A model generated the notes under the pieces. It saw only the letters and a list, made by a program, of their open reading frames with translations. It did not search any database and was not told the origin of the DNA. From Solen grandis (lineage: Eukaryota > Mollusca > Bivalvia > Adapedonta > Solenidae), in contig CM037791.1 in NCBI GenBank assembly GCA_021229015.1, positions 682,001 to 746,000 on the forward strand: 64,000 nt of DNA. Reading direction: 5' to 3'. Positions 24,070 to 35,581 of the stretch are shown here, piece by piece. How positions within the stretch are numbered: position 1 is the stretch's first letter; every line of letters begins with the position of its first letter. A program made the position numbers and the translations under genes.

Positions 24070-25912
24070 AATCTATAGGTCAAACACAGCTAAAATTGCA
24101 GCTAATCTAGGTCCAACACAGCTAAATTTGAAGCTAATCTAGGTCCAACACAGCTAAAATTGAAGCTAATCTACGTCCAACACAACTAAAATTGAAGCTT
24201 ATCTAGGTCCAACACAGCTAAAATTGGAGCTTTTCTAGGACCAACACAGCTAATATTGAAGCTAATCTACGTCCAACACAGCTAAAATTGGAGCTTTTCT
24301 AGGACCAACACAACTAATATTGAAGCTTATCTAGGTCCAACACAGCTAAAATTGAAGCTAATCTAGGTCCAACACAGCTAAAATTGAAGCTAATCTACGT
24401 CCAACACAGCTAATATTGAAGCTTATCTAGGTCCAAAACAGCTTAAATTGAAGCTTATCTAGGTCCAACACAGCTAAAATTGAAGCTTATCTAGGTCCAA
24501 CACAGCTTAAATTGAAGCTAATCTAGGTCCAACACAGCTAAAATTGAATCTAATCTAGGTCCAACACAGCTAAAATTGAAGCTTATCTAGGTCCAACACA
24601 GCTAAAATTGGAGCTAATCTAGGTCCAACACAGCTTAAATTGAAGCTAATCTAGGTCCAACACAGCTAAAATTGAAGCTTATCTAGGTCCAACACAGCTA
24701 AAATTGAAGCTAATCTAGGTCCAACACAGCTAAAATTGGAGCTTTTCTAGGACCAACACAGCTAATATTGAAGCTTATCTAGGTCCAACACAGCAAAAAT
24801 TGAAGCTTATCTAGGTCCAACACAGCTAATATTGAAGCTAATCTAGGTCCAACACAGCTAAAATTGAAGCTATCTAGGTCTATTGAGCTAATCTAGGTCC
24901 AACACAGCTAAAATTGAAGCTTATCTAGGTCCAACACAGCTTAAATTGAAGCTTATCTAGGTCCAACACAACTAAAATTGAAGCTAATCTAGGTCCAACA
25001 CAGCTAAAATTGAAGCTAATCTAGGTCCAACACAGCTACAATTGAAGCTAATCTAGGTCCAACACAGCTAAAATTGAAGCTAATCTAGGTCCAACACAGC
25101 TAAAATTGAAGCTAATCTAAGTCCAACACAGTTACAATTAAAGCTAATCTAGGTCCAACACAGCTAAAATTGAAGCTAATCTAGGTCCAACACAGCTAAA
25201 ATTGGAGCTAATCTAAGTCCAACACAACTAATATGAAGCTTATCTAGGTCCAACACAGCTAAAATTGGAGCTTTTCTAGGACCAACACAGCTTAAATTGA
25301 AGCTAATCTAGGTCCAACACAGCTAAAATTGAAGCTTATCTAGGTCCAACACAGCTAAAATTGAAGCTAATCTAGGTCCAACACAGCTTAAATTGAAGCT
25401 AATCTAGGTCCAACACAGCTAAAATTGAAGCTAATCTAGGTCCAACACAGCTAAAATTGAAGCTAATCTAGGTCCAACACAACTAAAATTGAAGCTAATC
25501 TAGGTCCAACACAGCTAAAATTGAAGCTAATCTAGGTCCAACACAGCTAAAATTGAAGCTAATCTAGGTCCAACACAGCTAAAATTGGAGCTAATCTAGG
25601 TCCAACACAGCTAATATTGAAGCTAATCTAGGTCCAACACAGCTAAAATTGGAGCTAATCTAGGTCCAACACAGCTAAAATTGAAGCTAATCTAGGTCCA
25701 ACACAGCTAAAATTGAAGCTAATCTAGGTCCAACACAGCTAAAATTGGAGCTAATCTAGGTCCAACACAGCTAAAATTGAAGCTAACTAGGTCCAACACA
25801 GCTAAACACAGCTAAAATTGAAGCTAATCTAGGTCCAACACAGCTAAAATTGGAGCTAATCTAGGTCCAACACAGCTAAAATTGAAGTTACCTGGGTCCA
25901 AAACAGCTATTT
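24070..25912 (+). repeat. 32-bp minisatellite array, about 57 units
   Basis: The unit is AGCTAATCTAGGTCCAACAC followed by AGCTAAAATTGA, with a strict 32-base period over 1.84 kb. Common variants are GGAGCTTTTCTAGGACC, AGCTTATCTAGG and TAATATTG. Two units are rearranged (near 24865-24895 and 25785-25815). Homogeneity is highest between 25300 and 25880. CTAATCTAG supplies stops, and a period not divisible by three rules out coding. Confidence 0.98.
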
Positions 25913-26619
25913 TTACCGTTGCGATAGATCAAAAGCAGCCTTGCTGATTTGCATAATTACTGCAGCCGTTTTATCACTTCGATCTCAGTAGCGTATGATT
26001 GCAATGCGATTGTGTACATAAAGTCATGACCTCCTCAGATCTGCAGTTTATGAATGGAACCTATGAAACAAATCAAAGCGCTCAAGTCACTGAGAGACTG
26101 CTGGCGGAGTTATCATGAAACAAAGAGCGAATTCGACTGACTTACTGCTTGAACCTAAAGTTGAAGGAAAATGTGTGGGGTTCTTGGCGTCATATGTCCT
26201 TTGCCTTATCAAGTTCAACCTTGCTCAATCTCAGCATATTGTACGCTTTGATCTATCAATAGTAACTGTCACTCTGACAAGCATCCACCTTAAAAAATCC
26301 TGAAAAAAAAATCCAGATACGTTTTACATCACTAACACTTTGTTCCAAACTTGAGACAAGGATATTATCTAAAGGCGGACAGCCGAGAGGAAACATAAAC
26401 GCGACTTGACGCGATGCGTTGGGGTTGAATACAATGCGATATGTGTCTCTTAAGTGAAGCGCCCAAAGTGATACTTAAATGTAAAGATAAACAGTAAACA
26501 CTTCATTAATTTATCAGCCCGGTCTTTTGAATGCAGCATTCAAGCTTTTCAGTATTATTTTCACCAATTATTATCGAACAATAAAAGGAAATTGATTCAA
26601 TTTCTACATCATATCAGGG
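25913..26619. other. Motif-rich unique sequence after the array
   Basis: Non-repetitive. Contains ATTTGCATAATTAC (25947-25960) and a cluster of CAAAG/CTTTG motifs of TCF/LEF or Sox type (AAATCAAAGCG, AAACAAAGAG, GCTTTGATC). A possible enhancer, inferred from motif density only. Confidence 0.25.
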
Positions 26620-26785
26620 TAGTTCCAGGAATGATTGGCCCGGTTTCAGGATATTGTGACTGGGTGTGGAATCATGACACATGTCTACGGCGTGATACTC
26701 CAAATCTGTCTCAAGTAGACTTAGTCTCCAAATGACTGAAATACTATCAGTGGGACGTTAAACTCAATAAACAAGCACTTTCTAC
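26620..26785 (+). mobile_element. SINE-1 3' two-thirds
   Basis: GATTGGCCCGGTTTCAGG, GTGACTGGGTGTGGAATC, and TGAAATACTATCAGTGGGAC followed by TTAAACTCAATAAACAAGC. Well preserved; head absent. Confidence 0.85.
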
Positions 26786-28989
26786 ATTTAGTATAGCTTT
26801 TATTACATATGCTATACCTATATCTGAAACAGCTTCCTTATATCATTTTGCTGAAATGTCTCATCGACAGCCTCGAGCGGAATTTTAATTGATTTGTTAT
26901 CATAAAAGATCCAGGAAATCAAAAGATTTGCTATCCTAACGCTGTATTCATTAATATCTCTTTCCACGTGCATCCACTGTTTTATCGTGAGCTTCTTTTG
27001 ATTACCCTTCTTAAATCACGTGCAATGTTTCATCAACTATGTTATAAAGCATCCCTAGTGAAAAGACTTGATTTTGTCAACCTTATTGAATAAACAATAC
27101 AAGGGATAGACAAGTAATCAATAAAAATGTATATTTGAAAGCCTTGATATAAAATCCCCGGCCAATGAATTCTTTGCGACGTCGGTTTTGGCAAGAGACT
27201 TGTTCAATTAGATATTAAAATGATTAAACTTATTTAAATGTAGAACAAGACATTTTAAATCTTCGCAGCTGGAAAGTTTTGCAATATGTAATGTGCGCAA
27301 GCGTGTAGATCCTTGAGATTGTAAATCGCATGCCTGCATGACGTGATTACAGAATATCTCGGAATAATACTGGGAGCAAAGTGTTGAAGCATTCCCAGAT
27401 ATATCCCTGATATATCGGCAGTATATGAATTTGTATCTAGATATCACTCTTTTTTTGTCAGATTTGTTCCTCTCGGTGATAAAAGTTGCAATAAAATGGA
27501 AAGAAACTAGTCACACCTAGTGAGCAATGGTTAATATATGGGGCGATTAGAAGGTTGGAATTATATGAAAGAAGTGGAATTTTAGTTTATATGACCGAGA
27601 TCTTTGTTATCATCGAAATCCAGTTATACGAACTTGGTTCGAATACAATTTAGAATTTAAGAAATATTTCGATTCGAATAGGTTTCGATTATTGGCAGTC
27701 AAGAATATAAAGATTAGATAAAGTTAAGCAGGTTACTCCAATGGTTACAATTAACTAGAAAGCCGACTTAACATATTGATCCTTTGGCTCATCTGAACGT
27801 TTTCGTGCATAGTTTTTGAAATAGGTCAATAAATAAGCTTTGTTATCATTTCTTGTTCTAGTAAAGGTGAGGTAGACTCACAAATACTTTAAACGAATTT
27901 AATTTCGCGGAAATAAATATTTGCGATCACCGATTGCCGTCATTTTTCGCGGCCATCCTATAAGCTCGCTTAATATCAATCTCAGGATAAAATAGGAATA
28001 AACGATATATGATGAGCTAGAAAAAATGTCCTTTAGAATTTAAGTTTGCGGATTTATACCGACCTAGCAAAACCTCTAAAACTGAACCTGCAAAATTAAA
28101 TCTAGTTGTCCAATAACCTGTTATTATATTTTTATTACTGAATTTGCTATGATAGAAAATCATTTTTAATTGTTACAAGAAGAATAAATCAGTAAAATCT
28201 ATCACAGATTCAGAAAAATGTATGTATAGATAAAAACTGAAAAAATATGTACAGCATATATATATATGTTGAGAATTCGCCACTGAAATGAATATGCATT
28301 ATGCATTTTGTCTTTAATTGGATTCATAAAATATGCAAATATTCATGATTAAAAGAAGAAGAATTGTATCTGCTTCTGTCTGCATTCTAACAGCTCCTGT
28401 TTTTGTTGCTGTTGTTATTGATTTTAAAAAGAATCGGATGGAACTTCAAGTATCGCACCTTCCGATGCAACCTACCTTTCAATGGCAAGTTCAGTATAGC
28501 CACACTACTGAATATGACACATTATGACTGTGTCAATATCATTTGGTACCAAAAAAGAAGCCACACTTTTTTTTGTCTAGAAGACTTGCAAATGTCAAGA
28601 AGTTATTGCATACCATGACTTGGATAAGGCCGTCACTATCAGGAAAATCGATCATCTTGTTTAGTTCTACATTCTTGTAAGAAAACCAGTCATATAGACC
28701 TATCTTGTTCAAAGTAGACAGTTTACGCATTGCTTGATTCCTATTATTAATCTTATAACAGCTTCTGGACAGTTGAAACATGTTTTTAAAAATATAACAA
28801 AAAAAAATTATGGAAAGCAAGTATACAAGTCACAGAAAGATTCTACCCAGGCACCAATTAAAGTAAAGCATGTGACCAAACGGATTTTTTAAGATAAGCG
28901 GAATCTTTCACGGGGTTTGATCGAAGATTGAGAAATCCCTAATCGGAAGTGCTCATTTCATATCGGAGACAATCTTTGACGAGTCGAAT
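26786..28989. other. Unique AT-rich sequence
   Basis: A 79-codon minus-strand frame at 27208-27447 is moderately coding-like (CNHVMQACDLQSQGSTRLR) with an acceptor-like ATATATCAG before it, but no donor fits and its phase does not match the minus-strand exon chain. A weak inverted repeat with TTTCGCGG and CTGCAAAATTAA at about 27890-28100 may be an old MITE. Confidence 0.35.
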
Positions 28990-28994
28990 TGAAC

Positions 28995-29515
28995 GGGAGA
29001 CCCGGTGTAACTGTCAAGTTTTACCCCAGGTCAGGTTTTTCCCGGGGAAGAAACTGACTAGTCAGATTTTTTCCCGGGGAAAAAACTAACTAGTCAGGTT
29101 TTTCCCCACCCAGTCAGTTTCCCCCCTCTTTTTTTAAGGTTTTTGAGCTGGGGAAATTCTGGACTAATCAGTCCCCCCCCCTATCTAGTATATTGTGCAT
29201 AATGGTGGGGAAATTCTAGCCTAGTCATTTTCCCCCTGTCATTTACATTGCTTTGATGGTGGGGAAATTCTTGACCAGTCAGTTTTTCCCCCTATCTAAT
29301 ATATTGTGCTAGATGGTGGGGAATTCTGGCCTAGTCAAATATCCCCCCCCCCCCCACTATCCAATATATTGTGCTAGATGGTGGGGAAATTCTGGCCTAG
29401 TCAGTTTTTTCCCTTGTCATTTAGATTGTAATGATGGTGGAGAAATTCAGGACCAGTCAGCTTCCCCCCCCCCCCCCTCCCCCCTCATCCAATATATTGT
29501 GCGAGTTGTGGAGTA
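28995..29515 (+). repeat. Left arm of foldback element (C-rich)
   Basis: About seven units, each with GGGGAAATTCTGG followed by CTAGTCAG and a C run of 5-14. ATATTGTGC(T/G)AG closes most units. Confidence 0.85.
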
Positions 29516-29735
29516 GGAAAGTTATTCCCCCCATCTTATATTTTCTTGCCAGTTAATGGTCTTAAGTGTTTGCATAAAATTGGTGAATGTGTATATCTGT
29601 ATACCAATTCTCATTTTTTCTTGACAGCTCAATTTATATTTTAGCTAATAATTTAAGTTAGTCATAACGCAGCTGTTCTCAGCTTTTAATTCATTATTGC
29701 TCCTGTATATTTTTTTCCAACACTAACACAAACTG

Positions 29736-30566
29736 CAGGGGGGGGGGGGGCGGTACTGACTAGGCAGAATTTCCCCACCTTTAAACACAATCTACTGACA
29801 GGGGGAAAAATGACTTGGCTAGAATTTCCCGACCTTCATGTCAATCTACATGAAGGGGGGGGGGTGGAACTGACTGGTCCAGAATTTCCCTACAATCACT
29901 ACAATCTAAATGACGGGGGGGGGGGGGGGTGGCTAGGCCAGAATTTCCCCACCATCACAATATATTGGATAGGGGGAAAAACTGACTGGTCCAGAATTTC
30001 CCCAACATCACGCACAATCTACCTGACAGGGGGGAAAACTGACTGGTCCAGATTTTCCCCATCTTTATGCACAATCTACCTGACAGCGGGGAAAAACTGA
30101 CTAGGCCAGAATTCCCCACCTTCATGCAAAAATCTACATGACGGGGGGGGACTGACTATGCCAGAATTTTCCCACCATTACCACAATCTAAATGACAGGG
30201 GGGGGGGGAACTGATAAGGACAGAATTGCTCAATCTACATGACAAGGGGGGGGGGGGGACTGACTAGTCCAGAATTTCCCCACCACAATGCAATCTAAAT
30301 GACAGGGGGGGGGGCAGAATTTCCCCCACCATCACGCACAATATATTGGATAGGGGGTGGGCGGGGAACTGACTGGTCCAGAATTTTCCCACCATCACAC
30401 GCAATATATAAGACAGGGGGGGAAAACTGACTAGTCCAAAATTTCTCTAAAACCTTAAAATTAGAGGGGGGGGGACTGACTGGTTGGGGAAAAACCTGAC
30501 TAGTCAGTTTCTTCCCCGGGGAAAAAATTGATTGGGGGGGGGGATCTGGGCTGTTCCACCGGGACT
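29736..30566 (-). repeat. Right arm of foldback element (G-rich)
   Basis: About 14 units in inverted orientation. Each has a G run of 5-14, CTGACTGGTCCAGAATTTCC and ACAATCTA(C/A)(A/C)TGACA or ACAATATATTGGATA. The repeated G runs give strong G-quadruplex potential on this strand. Open frames such as 29810-30100 and 30295-30597 are artefacts. Confidence 0.85.
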
Positions 30567-30570
30567 CGAT

Positions 30571-31724
30571 CGAGATACAGCGATCATTGGTCATCAATCT
30601 GGTCCATTGATTGATTAGTTTTATGAAATAGTGTTATGTTTTGCGCAGAAATGATGACTCTTATTATAAAATTTGTATAAAAACAACCTTTATCTTCTTG
30701 TCTTACTTTCTGCTGCATTGTTAATATGTAGATACTGAAGGAAATGCGTAGAGTTGATTTATTAATACATAATTATTTTATACAATACATTTATTATTGT
30801 ATTCTATCTCGAGTCATACAAGAATAAGTAGCTGTGTGTTTGCACATAATTTGCGCGATAAAATTATTGTATACAAGTGATTAACATGGCTTTTCCTGTA
30901 GTTATTTCGGTTCATTGTTTGTTTTTGATGATATTATTTCTGAACTTATACACGCAAATCTGAAATCAGGGACTGGAAAAGTGTGTTTTTATTTCTATTT
31001 CTATTCTCACATAATCTTTATATCACGCCATGTGAGGAACATGTAATAACAGTTTAGTAAAAAAAAGATTATTACATGCTTTTATCATCATAGATCTTAG
31101 AAAAAATGTCGAATTTCATATTCCTATTGTTTTAACAGTACTGTATCATTTTTTTTTTTTCATTTTACGATGTTTCGTTGTCGTCAATCGTGCAATAATG
31201 TCAGCCATTATTCAAATATCAGTTGTAATGGATTTCGCCAATAAATTGCACGGTCAATGCGCCGCTGTGATGCTTCGTGTGAGAATCGATTGGACGTAAA
31301 GGTAAAAGCTTGGAAACTGGGTGTTTTACTTTAATTAAAATACAGAAATAAATTGATTTTGATAAAATAATATATATAACATTGAGAGTGTCTTAGTTTT
31401 TTCTAAGTTTTCTTTTAATTTTGTTATTTTTTATTTTTACTTTTTATGGTTGTTTTTATTTGAATGTTGACTCACGGTTTTCTAAATTATATGAAAATGA
31501 ACAAATTTGCATAAAAAAAGGTCTGGAGACGGGTATGAGTCGATGAAAATCGAGGGACAGTCAATAATCGTGGAAAGTTTCATATTTCGATATATTTTCT
31601 GACTGAGATCGGCATATATATAAGTTGAGGTTCTGCAAATAACAAAAGAAAACTAAGTGTTCTGAAATTACGTTTGAATGTTATATCCACACTCTGCCCC
31701 ACAACTGGAGCGTTTTAAAATGAA

Positions 31725-31770
<46 letters not shown>

Positions 31771-32837
31771 TCAACGAGGTTAAACTTTTAATCACGATGT
31801 AGTAACATTTCTGAGTGTATGTTATGTTTTATTTTGTGTTACTATTAAATTTTCAACAACATCGATTATTCATTTTTTATCATTATTTATTTATTGATTT
31901 TATCTTATATATTTTTTATTTTATTTTTTTATTTTGAGAGACAGAGAGAAAGAGGGGGAGAGATGTTGTTGTTGTTCCATGTGTAGGTAGGATTGCAATT
32001 TATACATTTTGTTCACTGCAATTTCCACTGCAATCACCAACGCATTAATTAACTAAAGTATGTTATTTTCTTGCGTGCTTTTGCACATATGTTTCCTTGC
32101 ATCTAAGATGAAATTAGTTTTCACGCAGAAAACAAGAAATAATACATAACATTATATTATCCAGAAATGGAATGATAAAGTAATCGGTTAGGAAGTTGTT
32201 ACCTTTGTAGTTGAGAGATATGATCATATTTTATGTTTTAAAGTTAAATACTTCTCTTTTGTTTAACATCAACATATATGGATCTTAATGTCAGTTTTGT
32301 CGATGCCGTTGTTGTTGTTGTTGTTGTTGTTTTCATATTGCGTCTATGTAAACTTAAGTATTTAAAGATTTTCTAGTATAGCCACTCAGCAAGCATGTAT
32401 CTTAATATTAATTAAATGAAACATTACAAAATATAGAATGAGTTTTCATCAAGTATGTTTTATTACCAAAATTTAGTAGTAAATCATTTACAAAAACACG
32501 TTATCATTTGAGGTCGACAGATATCTGAAAAATAGTTTGCACTTATAACGGGAAATTATCACATTCACAAAATGTTCTTGTAAACCAAATGAGATTCAAA
32601 TATGTAACAAGGTCGCAGCACACAAAGTATGAATATGTAAATGACGTCCTACTTTCGACTCCATCGATATGCCTCCTTCTTTAAGTAGGTATTTGTATTC
32701 ACAAATCGCCTTATAAAACAATCATTCTTTCATAATAGGATGTGTCGACTTCTTCATCAACTTTGTAGCATTCTGAACAAGTAGTTTAGTAATAAAGTGG
32801 TCGCTCTGGCAGATTTATTTGTTCCGGCCACTGACCT
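30571..32837. other. Unique AT-rich sequence with microsatellites
   Basis: (CT)n at 31724-31768 and (GTT)n at about 32310-32332. A slightly GC-richer island at 31230-31305 ends with ACGTAAAG|GTAAAAG on the plus strand, but a TAA directly before it spoils a coding exon. Confidence 0.4.
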
Positions 32838-33225
32838 GACCTGTTTGTTTGCGATGTTTACTTGCCTTGGTTTAACCCTTTCCCTCATATCTAGACTCAT
32901 TTTGACGCACTCAGTAGGTACCACATTAAACCTGATCTGCAGAAAACCACAGTTAAACCTTACCAAATTTAATTACAAAATTCTCATTTCCAGACCACTG
33001 AGGAGCAGCGAACAGCATAAAACCTGATCAGCCTGCGAGTTACTCGCAGGCTGATCTGGTTTTATGCTTTTCGCATAGGTCTTTTCATGGTTTCCTCTAT
33101 GAGGGAAAGGGGTAAAGTCCCACTGACAATATTTCAGGTATTTAGGGACATGTCTTCGTGATAGAAATATAGCGCTAACAAAGCACATTACCCGGACACT
33201 GGGACAGTCAGTCCCGGAGCTCTAT
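32838..33225 (-). mobile_element. SINE-1 copy split by MITE-A copy 3
   Basis: The SINE 3' end (TGTTTGTTTGCGATG ... TTGGTTTAA) stops at 32875 and resumes at about 33116 with GTCCCACTGACAATATTTC, continuing through ATTACCCGGACACTGGGAC. The interruption is exactly at the TTAA of the SINE motif GGGTTTAACGTCCC. Confidence 0.85.
32872..33115 (+). mobile_element. MITE-A copy 3, nested in a SINE
   Basis: 244 bp. The left TTAA is intact and the right one mutated to GTAA. There is a two-base CT insertion near the left end (CATATCTAGACTC). The internal hairpin GCCTGCGAGT/ACTCGCAGGC is intact. Open frames at 32757-33027 on both strands are by-products. Confidence 0.93.
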
Positions 33226-33989
33226 TATGTGTTATAAATGTATGATAACATGTTGCTGTTGAGTCTGATAACCAGCGTATGAAGTATTTTCGAGAACTTG
33301 GAACTAGGCTTCGTATTCTGGAAAAATACTTAAGAACGATCTCAGGGTTATACAAGTTTTAGCCTACCAAATGTTCCTTACAGGGCATTTCTAATTTAAA
33401 ACTATAAACTCAAGTACGAAGTGAAAGCTTTTTTTTTCAGCATTTGCATATGGAAGGTATAACTTTAGAGTTCGAAGAGGACAAAATGTATTGGTTTACT
33501 ATGGTTGCACATTTCTCCAAGTCAAAACTTTCTTAAGTTCATTTTTTTCTTTAAATCATGGTAGCATAGAAAACGAAGCAAGAAATTCGAGGACTTTTTT
33601 TAGGGCTATGTTCAGTTTAGAGTAGCATCGTGTTTTCTTCATCGGACAACACGAAAGCCGTAATTTAAACTGACACCCAATCACTGTAGACTTAACAGAA
33701 AACCAGCATGTCATCAAAAAGCTACAATGGCGAATAAATGGCGGACTTTGATATCACGTGACTTCAGACTGGATCCCGTCTCATCGTAAGAATCATGAAT
33801 CATACATAATACTGAACGGGCAAACGTCTCATCAGGTGCTAATCTTATATCCGGCAAATAGCGAGGAATGGCTATAAACAAATATATAGGCTATATACAA
33901 ATTGGTAATATACACACTGATCACGATGAGCACTTCTGCAATACTGACTGAGTACGTCTTGGGAACGGGCACAGCAAAGCACTTCTTAC
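33226..33989. other. Intron-like unique sequence
   Basis: No repeat recognised. If the gene model holds, this is part of the intron below exon 4. Confidence 0.35.
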
Positions 33990-34067
33990 CACAGAGTTTT
34001 CTATTATCAATCAAGCTCTCTTCAAATTCAGTTTTACCTATACGTGACACTTGGGGGAAAATGTTTC
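33990..34067 (-). CDS. Candidate exon 4 of the minus-strand gene
   Basis: 78 bases between acceptor CTGATTTACAG|GA and donor TGTG|GTAAGAAG, with phase 1 at both ends (25 whole codons plus a split one on each side). Only this frame is open across it. The peptide core is NIFPQVSRIGKTEFEESLID, then NRKLC. The junction with the next exon upstream makes Gly and with the downstream exon Val. No known domain recognised; the composition is soluble and polar. Good splice signals on both sides and a symmetric phase make this more than a chance ORF. Confidence 0.5.
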
Positions 34068-34541
34068 CTGTAAATCAGTGTCTGTTATTCTCTCCGGCTA
34101 GTCTAGCCTCAAGACTGCCGGTCACTTTTCGATTATTAATTGCCTCGGGCCAGTCTTGGATTAATAATTAATTGTCGATTTATACCTGACCAGACAAATA
34201 AATAAAATCTTGGAAAATAATGACCACGACGAAGAAATAACGTGCCATTCAGAAATCTGGCTAATACCCCAGTGTCAATTTCCTGAGCATTTATTTTCTT
34301 ATATTAACTCACCCACAAAAACACTAATTTACAGTGCCTGTGTGTCCTTTTGCTGTACTCCTTGCAATGTTTAACAGAGACATAATCGTTTTACCGTTCG
34401 CTTTTGGACATCTATGTTTTGCAATTACAGTTTGTCCTAAAGAAATGCTTGTATTTCGTTAAAAAAATTGAAACATATATTGCATAAAACGAACCGTAAG
34501 GTCTTGATATGAAAAAAAATATGAGTATGCATGCTTCCTAC

Positions 34542-34586
34542 CTGACCAAAGCGGATAATGGGAAGAGTTAGTTCCGGCGGGGACTG
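34542..34586 (-). CDS. Candidate exon 3 (45 bp) of the minus-strand gene
   Basis: A short GC-rich segment with donor GGTCAG|GTAGGAAG and acceptor AAGATAGCAG|CA, phase 1 on both sides, encoding 14 whole codons (VPAGTNSSHYPLWS). An alternative acceptor three bases upstream keeps the frame. The acceptor has a weak pyrimidine tract, so it may be an optional cassette. It lies 474 bases before exon 4 on the same strand. Confidence 0.35.
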
Positions 34587-34744
34587 CTGCTATCTTAAAA
34601 TGTAGATGTACCCAGCGACACTGGCTCTGAACCCTACTTAAAACATCACGTGAAACTGTCAATAAAACGAGAGGCAGGTACAGAATGCGAGGTCAATGGC
34701 AAAGCTGTATGGCGTACGAGACAAACTGTAAATATGTTATCATT

Positions 34745-34823
34745 TATATTTTAAATTTTATGGATTGATCGCAGCACTCCGCTTCGCGCCGCTTGCGATG
34801 AATTCCATAAATTTAAAAATATA
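34745..34823. other. 79-bp palindrome
   Basis: The arms TATATTTTAAATTTTATGGA and the inverse of CCATAAATTTAAAAATATA pair over almost the full length, with a GC-rich tip (CACTCCGCTTCGCGCCGCTT). Probably a MITE remnant. The transcript would fold into a single hairpin. Confidence 0.7.
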
Positions 34824-35180
34824 ATCCTTAACTAATACATAAAACCATTCAATTTAAAATATGACAGGCTTTAAACTGAGTAAATATATGATGAGTTGGT
34901 GAAATGATGCATATTAATGATATAAACATATTATTAATCTCGAATATAATAAAATTTCAGATCATTTATAACGCCTAAAATAACTAACTATAACAACATC
35001 TGTTTTACTTATTCATACTAAAATAGTAAATTCATCACTTAATCAATTATGTCAGTCTTACTATTAAAATATCAAGACAGGTTTAAGTTTGGCATTGTTT
35101 CGGTATATGATAATTGGAAATAATATCATAATTAGTGATTCTTATCCTACCTTGATAAGTTTAGCAATCATGGTCGAAGT

Positions 35181-35281
35181 ATAGGTTAGTTCATAGTTGC
35201 CTTCAACTACACGATATAGTCACGAGGGCGGAGCCCGAGTGACTATGTCGTGTAGTTGAAGGCAACTATGAACTAACCTAT
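35181..35281. other. 101-bp near-perfect palindrome
   Basis: ATAGGTTAGTTCATAGTTGC through CAACTACACGATATAGTCAC pairs with its inverse ending GAACTAACCTAT, with one mismatch and a small GGGCGGAGCCC tip. An extra direct copy of the right arm (TGTAGTTGAAGGCAACTATG) follows at 35284-35309. Confidence 0.93.
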
Positions 35282-35334
35282 AGTGTAGTTGAAGGCAACT
35301 ATGAACTAATTCCAATTACTATACGTAACGCTGA

Positions 35335-35581
35335 GTTACACTATGTCGTATCGTATATTGCGTCACATTGTCACATGTCGTATCTCTTATTACATCACAT
35401 TGCCGTGTATCTTTCGAATTTCTTCCCGGATGCCTTTGAGCGAATCACGAAATTAAACACGTCATACGACACTGTGATGCAACACAAGATGACGCAAATA
35501 GATACTCAATGTTGTCATCTAAAAGCCGTGGAATTGTCGCGTTATCCAAATATCAATTCCACCTACCATACGTAACGCTGA
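35335..35581 (+). repeat. Dispersed repeat X, copy 1
   Basis: The block TATTGCGTCACATTGTCAC ... GTGTATCTTTCGAATTTCTT ... AAGCCGTGGAATTGTCGCG is repeated at 39340-39590 with clear similarity. Diverged direct repeats (AATTCCAATTACTATACG and AATTCCACCTACCATACG, both followed by TAACGCTGA) flank it. Rich in CG for this window. Identity unknown, probably a non-autonomous element. Confidence 0.7.

Larger units (their letters stand above)
28990..30570. mobile_element. Foldback-like element with tandem-repeat arms
   Basis: About 1.6 kb. The left arm (28995-29515) is a tandem series of 55-65-bp units, GGTGGGGAAATTCTGGCC then TAGTCAG, a C run and ATATTGTGC. The right arm (29736-30566) carries the same units inverted (TGACTGGTCCAGAATTTCCC with G runs). 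About 215 unrelated AT-rich bases separate them. The outer tips also mirror each other: CCCGGTGTAACTG on the left and the inverse of CCGGGACTCG/CTGTTCCACC on the right, plus TTCCCCGGGGAA palindromes. Long inverted repeats made of short tandem units are the hallmark of foldback elements. There is no coding capacity, and target duplications were not resolved. Confidence 0.75.

Noticed and set aside
27208..27447. 79-codon minus-strand frame as a further exon of the minus-strand gene
   Set aside because: It would need phase 2 at its start and has no usable donor, whereas its neighbours in the chain require phase 1.
29313..30597. Several 67-100-codon frames rich in Pro, Gly or Trp
   Set aside because: They are translations of the G/C-rich foldback arms and shift with homopolymer length.
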